Positions 57,471 through 64,000 of a stretch of DNA of 64,000 nt are shown here, piece by piece. How positions within the stretch are numbered: the first letter of the stretch is position 1; every line of letters starts with the position of its first letter. A program made the translations under genes and the position numbers. Below the pieces are notes generated by a model, which was given only the letters and a program-made list of their open reading frames with translations, searched no databases and was not told the origin of the DNA. The stretch comes from Pithys albifrons albifrons. Lineage: Eukaryota > Chordata > Aves > Passeriformes > Thamnophilidae. Where the stretch lies: contig NC_092486.1 in assembly GCF_047495875.1 (NCBI RefSeq), forward strand, positions 1,102,501-1,166,500. The letters run 5' to 3'.

Positions 57471-58275
57471 CTCCACTGGTGAATAAACCCGACCCCCCCA
57501 TCGCTGCTCCTCCCAGGACTCTGCAGCCCCCCCCGGGGCCAGCACTGAGCTTGGCACACAATAATCTGATTTACAATGGTATGGAGTCCTTCCAGCCTTC
57601 CCGGGAGGATTAATAACCTGAGCATTCCGGCACCTCCACGTTATTATGGATATTAATAATGCACAGCTCGTTAAGCTCCTGCTCGGCCTCAAAGCAACCT
57701 GAGCACACACTGGGGCCCTTCTCAGCTGGCTTTGTACCCGCACTTGGCACTTCCATGAAAGCTCCTTCTTCCCAAGGCTTTAATCACATTAAAACAAAGG
57801 TGAAGGTAGAGGCTCATCTAGCAAAAATTCCACTTATTGAGCAAATTCCACTTATTGTGCCAACTTTTTCAACCCTGGGGATGGAGCTCCTTCCCCAGGG
57901 CTGATCCCTGGGGTGACTTTGGAACCAGATCCTCGCTCCTGAAAGGGAACCGAGTGCAGGAGCAACACGGACCCAGCAGCTGGTCACGCACCCCCAAAGT
58001 TTCACACTGACTTATCTGTTAGGCTGGTCCAGAATTAAGTGTTTCACTTCCATTTAAAGTCAGTAAGATTTACAATCCAATAAACTTCCAACAACTCATC
58101 AAGAGGCTGCACTTCTGTGCTCGAGCTTTCTTCAAATCTCCTTTTTGCCACATAAACCTCATACCAATTTTCCCCACTTTAAAAGAGGAAAGAGAAGTTT
58201 ACAGGGGAACAGGACAGAGGGGAAATGCTCTTGGCTCTGTGTTTACAGCCATAAATGTTTCAAAATGAGACAGCG
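57471..58275. other. Probable 5' intron, no gene seen
   Basis: No supported feature; includes a short AATTCCACTTATTGAGCA duplication near 57825. Confidence 0.55.
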
Positions 58276-58277
58276 AT

Positions 58278-58915
58278 AAACACTTCAAAACGAAAAATTA
58301 AGTCCTCAAATCTTAAAAGGAAAAGTTCTCAAATCTTAAAACGAAAAATTAAGTCCTCAAATCTCAAAACAAAAAGTCCTCAAATCTTAAAGCAAAAGAG
58401 TCCTCAAGTCTTAAAGCAAAAAGTCCTCAAATCTTAAAAAGTCGTCAAATCTTCAAACAAAAAGTGCTCAAATCTCAAAAAGTCCTCAAATCTTAAAACA
58501 AAAAGTCCTCAAATCTTCAAACAAAAAGTCCTCAAATCTTAAAACAAGAAGTCAAATCTTAAAAAGTCCTCAAACCTTAAAGCAAAAAGTCGTCAAACCT
58601 TTAAACAAAAAGTCCTCAAACCTCAAAACAAAAAGTCCTCAAACCTCAAAAAGTCCTCAAATATTAAAACAAAAAGTCCTCAAATCTTAAAACAAAAAGT
58701 CGTCAAACCTTAAAGCAAAAAGTCGTCAAACCTTTAAACAAAAAGTCCTCAAACCTCAAAACAAAAAGTCCTCAAACCTCAAAAAGTCCTCAAATATTAA
58801 AACAAAAAGTCCTCAAATCTTAAAACAAAAAGTCGTCAAACCTCAAAGCAAAAAGTCCTCAAACCTTTAAACAAAAAGTCCTCAAACCTCAAAACAAAAA
58901 GTCCTCAAACGTTTT
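58278..58915. repeat. ~22-bp A-rich minisatellite (AAAAAGTCCTCAAATCTTAA)
   Basis: About 28 units of ACAAAAAGTCCTCAAACCTT and variants. A block at 58560-58680 is repeated at 58700-58820 with the same variant order. Confidence 0.95.
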
Positions 58916-59028
58916 AAATATCGTCATTTAAGTAATTAGAACTGGGTTTAAGTTCCTGGCAGCGCTGAGGCTAAAGCTGATGAACTTTTGCAATTATCCC
59001 CGTTCCCAAGGGAGTTCCAGGGTCTTAC

Positions 59029-59073
59029 CTGCGAGCCCAGCAGGAGGTTCCCAGCGCCGGGAGCGGGGCCGGG
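59029..59073 (-). other. SLC23A2: Candidate non-coding exon 1 (5' UTR) of SLC23A2
   Basis: A GC-rich stretch lies just downstream (minus strand) of a TATA box and ends in a consensus donor, GCAG|GTAAGA, at 59028. No long reading frame is present, as expected for a 5' UTR exon; mammalian SLC23A2 also has untranslated first exons. The upper boundary is set only by the usual TATA-to-start distance of about 30 bases. Assignment to SLC23A2 is inferred from strand and position. Confidence 0.55.
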
Positions 59074-59400
59074 CAGGACGGAGCATCCCCCGGGAGCGCC
59101 TTTATAGCCGAGCCGGGTGTCCCCGGTTGTGTAACCCCCGCCGTGCCCAATCGCAGCGCTCTCCCCGCTCGGACCCGCGGGGTTATTGCGATCACACGCC
59201 GGTCCCTCCGCCGGGTTACGCAAAACCAACGGGCACAGTCCCGGCACCGAGCGGAGGAGGCTCCATCGCTCCATCCACCCTCTGACATCAGCGGGAGGAA
59301 TCCCAGCCCCCGAAACTCCACACGCGTAAATATTTACATGCCTCGCTGCGCCCGCTGTAAGCAGGATGGGGATCTCTCCGAGCAGGGAAATAGTTTTATT
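59074..59400 (-). promoter_or_regulatory. CpG-rich promoter with TATA box
   Basis: The block 59030-59400 is markedly richer in CpG than its surroundings. On the minus strand it contains GGCTATAAAGGCGC (TATA at 59101-59106), 28-33 bases before the inferred start. This is the best candidate for the SLC23A2 promoter. A young CR1 copy begins at about 59405, so the island is bounded by a repeat upstream. Confidence 0.6.
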
Positions 59401-59404
59401 AGCG

Positions 59405-59775
59405 ACTGGAGAGGTGGCAGGTCGCAAAGCTCTTCAGCACTGTCTGGAACTCCCTGAAGGGAAGTTGTGGCCAGGTGGGGGTTGGTCTCTTCTCCCAGGC
59501 ACTCAGCAATAGGACAAGGGGGCACGATGGGCTCAAGCTCTGCCAGGGGAAATTGAAGTTGGAGAGCAGAAAAAATTCTTTGCAGAGAGAGTGCTCAGGG
59601 ATTGGAATGGGCTGCCCAGAGAGGGGGTGGATTCCCCATCCCTGGAGGGTTTGAACCTGAGCTTGGCCGTGGCACTGAGTGCCATGATCTGGTAAAGGGA
59701 CTGGAGTTGGACCAAGGGTTGGACTTGATGATCTCGGAGGGCTTTTCCAACCCAATCGGTTCTATGAGTCTATGA
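59405..59775 (+). mobile_element. Young CR1 3' end, plus orientation
   Basis: Reverse complement of the block shared by 47658-48010 and 51106-51460, ending AGGGCTTTTCCAACCCAATC then GGTTCTATGAGTCTATGAT. It sits just upstream of the candidate promoter. Confidence 0.9.
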
Positions 59776-59939
59776 TAAGGCAAAGGTTAGGGATGCACAA
59801 CCTCACTGAAGGCACAGGACAAGGCTGTGCTGGGCTCCTGCACCTCCCCGGCTCAATGCTAAGGGTGCAGGGCAGAGGGAGCTGCAAAGAGACTCTGAAG
59901 GAGAACCGACAGACTGGAAACAACAACAAGAGCAACAAA

Positions 59940-60125
59940 AAGTAAATCAAGGGTTGTCAAGCACCGGAACACCCACAGAGAAGTGGCTGAGTCACCATCC
60001 CTGTTTTGAAAGACATATAAATGTGGCACTCGGGGCCATGGGTCAGTGGTGGCCTCGGCAGTGCTGGGGGAATGGTTGGACTCGATGATCATTTGCAGCC
60101 TGAACAGGTCTATGATTCTGTAACT
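59940..60125 (+). mobile_element. CR1-like 3' end, plus orientation
   Basis: AGCACCGGAACACCCACAGA, GGTTGGACTCGATGATCATT and the end AGGTCTATGATTCTGTAAC resemble a different CR1 subfamily. Confidence 0.75.
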
Positions 60126-60374
60126 GATGCCCAGTCCTTTCCCATGGATATCCTCATCTCTCCCTGCTCACCCCCTTTCTGAGGGAGCACAGCCCCCTGC
60201 CTGAGGCTGCTCTTACACTTCTGCACAGCACTTTACGAGTCACCCTGGCCCCAGATCACCACGACCCCATCCCCTCACCGACTTGGCCTCTCCAAACACA
60301 CCATCCATCCCCTGCCCTCCTGGTGAGACAACACCCCACCTGTAGAGCCGACACTGAAGTGACAACCAGAGCAA

Positions 60375-60985
60375 ACCACAGCAGAGCAGCCCCAGGGAGG
60401 GAGCAGCAACAGCCCCAGGGAAGGAGCAGCAGCAGCCCCAGGGAAGGAGCAGCAGCAGCCCCAGGGAAGGAGCAGCAGCAGCCCCAGGGAAGGAACAGCA
60501 GCAGCCCCAAGGAGGGAGCAGCAGCAGCCCCAAGGAGGAGCAGCAGCAGCCTCAGGGAAAGAGCAGCAGCAGCCTCAGGGAAAGAGCAGCAGCAGCCCCA
60601 GGGAGGGAGCAGCAGCAGCAGCCCCAGGGAAGGAGGAGCAGCAGCCCCAAGGAGGAGCAGCAACAGACCCAGGGAGGGGCAGCAGCAGCCCCAGGGAAGG
60701 AGCAGCAACAGCCCCAGGGAAGGAGCAGCAGCAGCCCCAGGGAAAGAGCAGCAGCAGCCCCAGGGAAGGAGCAGCAGCAGCCCCAGGGAAGGAGCAGCAG
60801 CAGCCCCAGGGAAGGAGCAGCAGCAGCTCCAAGGAGGAGCAGCAGCAGTCCCAGGGAGGAACAGCAGCAGCCCCAGGGAAGGAGCAGCAGCAGCCCCAGG
60901 GAAGGAGCAGCAGCAGCCCCAAGGAGGAGCAGCAGCAGTCCCAGGGAGGAACAGCAGCAGCCCCAGGGAAGGAGCAGCAGCAGCT
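60375..60985. repeat. 20-bp minisatellite (AGCAGCAGCCCCAGGGAAGG)
   Basis: About 30 units. All six frames stay open over long spans, giving EQQQPQGR and LLLLPWGCC type reading frames that are not genes. It lies upstream of the candidate promoter. Confidence 0.96.
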
Positions 60986-61259
60986 CCTGCCCGAACGCCC
61001 CGGCAGCGGCTCCACCACGTGGGCACAAGCACAGCCCAGAGCCGGCCAAGGGCGCGGCGCTGCGGGCACTGCGATGAGCTCACTCACTGCTGCCCAAAGG
61101 CACCTTCTGCCCCGAAATTCGGGGTGCCACCCAGCCGCTCTGGCTGCCAGGGCCCCGGTACAGGTCGGGATTCGCCCCACGCCGCCAGACGCTGCGGCTG
61201 CTCCGGGCGCAGGATGAGGATGGGCCGTGCTGGTGCCTGCACAGGGCACGCTGTGAGCT

Positions 61260-61855
61260 CGGCCCGCAAAGCTCCTGCTCATCGCCGCAAGGCTCCTGCT
61301 CAGCCCCGCAAGGCTCCTGCTCAGCCCGCAAAGCTCCTGCTCAGCCCGCAAAGCTCCTGCTCAGCCCCACAAAGCCCCTGCTCAGCCCCACAAAGCCCCT
61401 GCTCAGCCCGCAAAGCTCCTGCTCAGCCTTCACCCCCTGCTCAGCTCCAAAGCTCCTGCTCAGCCCGCAAAGCTCCTGCTCAGCCCCACAAAGCTCCTGC
61501 TCAGCCCTCGCTGCCCGCTCAGCCTTCGCTCTCCTGCTCAGCCCCACAAAGCTCCTGCTCAGCCCTCCCTCCCCGCTCAGCCCTCGCCCCCCGCTCAGCC
61601 CCACAAAGCCCCTGCTCAGCCCTCGCCCCCGCTCAGCCTTCGCTCTCCTGCTCAGCCCCACAAAGCCCCTGCTCAGCCCTCGCCCCCCGCTCAGCCCTCG
61701 CCCCCCGCTCAGCCCCACAAAGCCCCTGCTCAGCCCTCGCCCCCCGCTCAGCCCTCCCTCCCCGCTCAGCCCTCGTCCCCCGCTCAGCCCTCCCTTCCCG
61801 CTCAGCCCTCGCCCCCCGCTCAGCCCTCGCCCCCCGCTCAGCCCTCCCTCGGATC
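61260..61855. repeat. ~21-bp minisatellite (GCTCAGCCCCACAAAGCCCC)
   Basis: About 30 units of CTGCTCAGCCCGCAAAGCTC and CGCTCAGCCCTCGCCCCC. Stop-free in several frames. Confidence 0.95.
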
Positions 61856-63279
61856 CCTGCAAGGTCCAGCCATCCCCACAGGCTGCTCCGTGCCGTGTGT
61901 GCACGGCCGACACACGGGATGTTCCAGCGTTTAATCCGCACTGCAAAGGGATGGGGGAAGTTTCCTCCTCCCTTTGCTGCTTTTCCAATGATCAGATTCT
62001 TTGCTCTTTCATCCCGAATTCCACGTGTTTGCACAATCACAAACATCAGATTTCGACATGCAGAGCTCTGGCAGCCCTTACCACAAAGCTCACCAAAACT
62101 TCAGCTCTGAGAGCCCCAAACACAAACTGCTGGACCACAGGTCCCCTCTCTGCCTGAGCATCACTGAGCCACGACATTTCTGAGGAATATGCTGGCAATT
62201 ACTTTATATTCAAGGCATTTGACGTGTTTACAGGGAGCCACAGGACTAATGATCAATGGCAAAAGAAAAACTTCGGGTTTTGAAGGGAAAAAGACTTGTG
62301 GTTTTTTATTCCAGCATGCAAAATTTTTTTAATAGTTGGATTAAACAGTGCCAGGCACTCGAGTGCTTCTTGCCCTGAATACCACAGTTCAAAGTATGAC
62401 TGAGTTCAATGCAATTAACATTACTTAAGCATCCAATTAAAGAAGACTTGTCTATTTACCTTGCAATTAAAACTAATCGCTCCAAAATTCATCACCAGTG
62501 AGTGGCGAATTTCATCATTCAAACGATTTATTTCTGATTACTTAGCACTTACACTGAGTAATTGAAGTCAAATAAACCACCTCCTAATCTGGGTATCTGC
62601 AGTTCAGTCCCAGCTTCCAGGGGTGACATTGGGACGGATCTAATCGTGGGTTTTTGGGTTAAAATTCCTCGAAGTGGGTCATGGCCACAACTCGAGGTGA
62701 ATGTTAAAGACAGAACTGCACTGGAATATTTTACAGGGCAACTTCAAATCCCAAAATGCTGGGCCAGGCAGGTGGGAACAAACAGCTGAGAGCTCTGTGG
62801 ATTCACTGATGGCAGGGGAATCACAGCAGACAATTTATCTCCCCTATTTCAGCACAGGGAGCTGATCACACACAGCCACTCGTCATTTTTATCATCTGTT
62901 TAATATCAGAGATGCAAACTGGAGGGAGCATTTCTCCTGCTTGGAAATGTTACTTCTAGGAGGAGTTCAGTTTGATTATTAGAAGAAGATCCAATTTTTT
63001 GCCTTGTTCTCAGACACCCAGTGTTCAGTCTGGGGATGAACCAACGTTTCCAAGTGCCCAGCTAAATTATGTTTGCTGTCAGACACACACTGGTGAAGCA
63101 CTGACAATGCTCTGAGCTGCAATATTATTTTCAGGATATTTTCCCTCATTTTGCAGAGCTCAGGCTGGACAAAATCCTGCTCTTAAGTCCCCTGTTCCCC
63201 CTGCACTGACAGCACAGTGCACAGGTGGCACAGAATGGTCACCTCCCACCAGCAGAACTGGTGATGATGTGACCCAGTG
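61856..63279. other. Intergenic-looking sequence, no gene seen
   Basis: Single-copy sequence, AT-rich after 62170. No splice-flanked coding segment or RNA gene was recognised. Confidence 0.55.
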
Positions 63280-64000
63280 TCTGCAAAGCCCTGGAAACCA
63301 AACCCCTGGAAAGCCCTGGAGACCAAACCCCTGGAGACCAAACCCCTGGACACCAAAGCCCTGGACACCAAAGCCCAGGAAACCCCTGGACACCAAACCC
63401 CTGCAAACCAAACCCCTGCAAACCAAACCCCTGGAAAGCCCTGGAGACCAAACCCCTGGACACCAAACCCTTGGACACCAAACCCCTGGACACCAAAGCC
63501 CTGGACACCAAAGCCCGGGAAACCCCTGGACACCAAACCCCTGCAAACCAAACCCCTGGACACCCCTGGACACCAAAACCCTGGACACCAAAGCCCGGGA
63601 AACCCCTGGACACCAAAGCCCTGGACACCAAAGCCCTGCAGACCAAACAAACCCCTGGAAAGCCCTGGAGACCAAACCCCTGGACACCAATGCCCAGAAA
63701 GCCAAACCCCTGGACACCAAACCCCTGGAAACCAAACTCCTGCAAACCAAACCCCTGGACACCAAAGCCCAGAAAACCAAACCCCTGGAAACCAAACCCC
63801 TGGAAACCCCTGGACACCAAACCCCTGGAAACCAAACCCCTGGAGACCAAACCCCTGGAGACCAAACCCCTGGAGACCAAACCCCTGCAAACCAAACCCC
63901 TGCAAACCCCCGGACACCAAACCCCTGGAGACCAAACCCCTGGAGACCCCTGGACACCAAACCCCTGGACACCAAACCCCTGGACACCAAACTCCTGGAC
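63280..64000. repeat. 15-bp-subunit minisatellite running off the window end
   Basis: ACCAAACCCCTGGAC / ACCAAACCCCTGCAA / ACCAAAGCCCTGGAC subunits, about 45 copies, continuing past 64000. Higher-order blocks of AAGCCCAGGAAACCCCTGGA recur. Confidence 0.95.

Larger units (their letters stand above)
506..59075 (-). other. SLC23A2: SLC23A2 gene locus (SVCT2 ascorbate transporter), 3' end outside window
   Basis: The thirteen coding exons listed separately splice into 540 codons plus one base with every phase consistent. The product matches vertebrate SVCT2, a plasma-membrane cotransporter of sodium and L-ascorbate in the nucleobase-ascorbate transporter (NAT/SLC23) family. Features seen include a cytoplasmic N-terminus, the QH pair of TM1 split over exons 3 and 4, N-glycosylation sequons in the exon 5/6 loop, and the NAT signature [10 protein letters not shown] at about residues 442-451. 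SVCT2 rather than SVCT1 is indicated by [19 protein letters not shown] in exon 4. The last ~110 residues (final TM segments and C-terminal tail) lie left of position 1. Exon spans from start codon to exon 13 cover 43.5 kb, much of it tandem repeat. Transcript start near 59075 is inferred. Confidence 0.96.

Noticed and set aside
60323..62110. Plus-strand reading frame of 595 codons with EQQQPQGR and SCSAPQS repeats
   Set aside because: It spans two unrelated minisatellites and single-copy DNA; other frames are open too. No protein family recognised.
60240..64000. Exons of the neighbouring gene expected upstream (TMEM230 in mammals)
   Set aside because: No splice-flanked segment matching a known protein was found in this part of the window.

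Overview
This window is nuclear DNA from a bird, most likely a songbird. It carries many CR1 LINE fragments ending in the typical ATTCTATGATTCTATG-like 3' tails, endogenous-retrovirus solo LTRs, and a vertebrate gene with short exons in minisatellite-rich introns. The species call is inference; no database search was possible.

One protein-coding gene is recognisable. It is SLC23A2 (SVCT2, sodium-dependent vitamin C transporter 2), on the minus strand, transcribed from right to left. Thirteen coding exons lie between 44042 and 506. Their phases join without a break to give 540 codons plus one base, running from the ATG to the residues ...NPLVTG. The last roughly 110 residues of the usual ~650 lie beyond the left edge. 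A GC-rich block near 59030-59400 holds a TATA box and a splice donor and is the best candidate for the promoter and non-coding first exon.

Layout from left to right: exons 13 and 12, then a ~2.9 kb minisatellite (0.5-4 kb); a solo LTR (4.8-5.4 kb); exon 11 with an adjacent minisatellite (6.9-7.5 kb); exon 10 and tandem CR1-like units (8-9.6 kb); exon 9 with minisatellites on both sides (11.3-13.3 kb); exon 8 (14.2 kb); a long exon-7-associated array (18.5-20.6 kb); exons 6 and 5 (21.7-23.0 kb); AT-rich arrays (25-29.5 kb); an 82-bp-unit array ending beside exon 4 (29.6-33.1 kb); exons 3 and 2 (35.5-40.1 kb); arrays, exon 1 (44 kb) and a second solo LTR (46.3-47.0 kb); young CR1 blocks (47.7-51.9 kb); 5S-rRNA-like elements (56.2-57.2 kb); the promoter block (59 kb); and upstream arrays to the window end.

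The most striking observation is that at four exon boundaries the minisatellite contains the splice site itself. The arrays at exons 7 and 9 carry repeated copies of the exon 3' end plus its GT donor (about 31 and 5 extra copies). The arrays at exons 11 and 12 carry repeated copies of the polypyrimidine tract, with the AG acceptor also repeated at exon 12. This creates fields of decoy splice sites inside a conserved housekeeping-type transporter gene. Most long open reading frames in the window are artefacts of stop-free tandem repeats.
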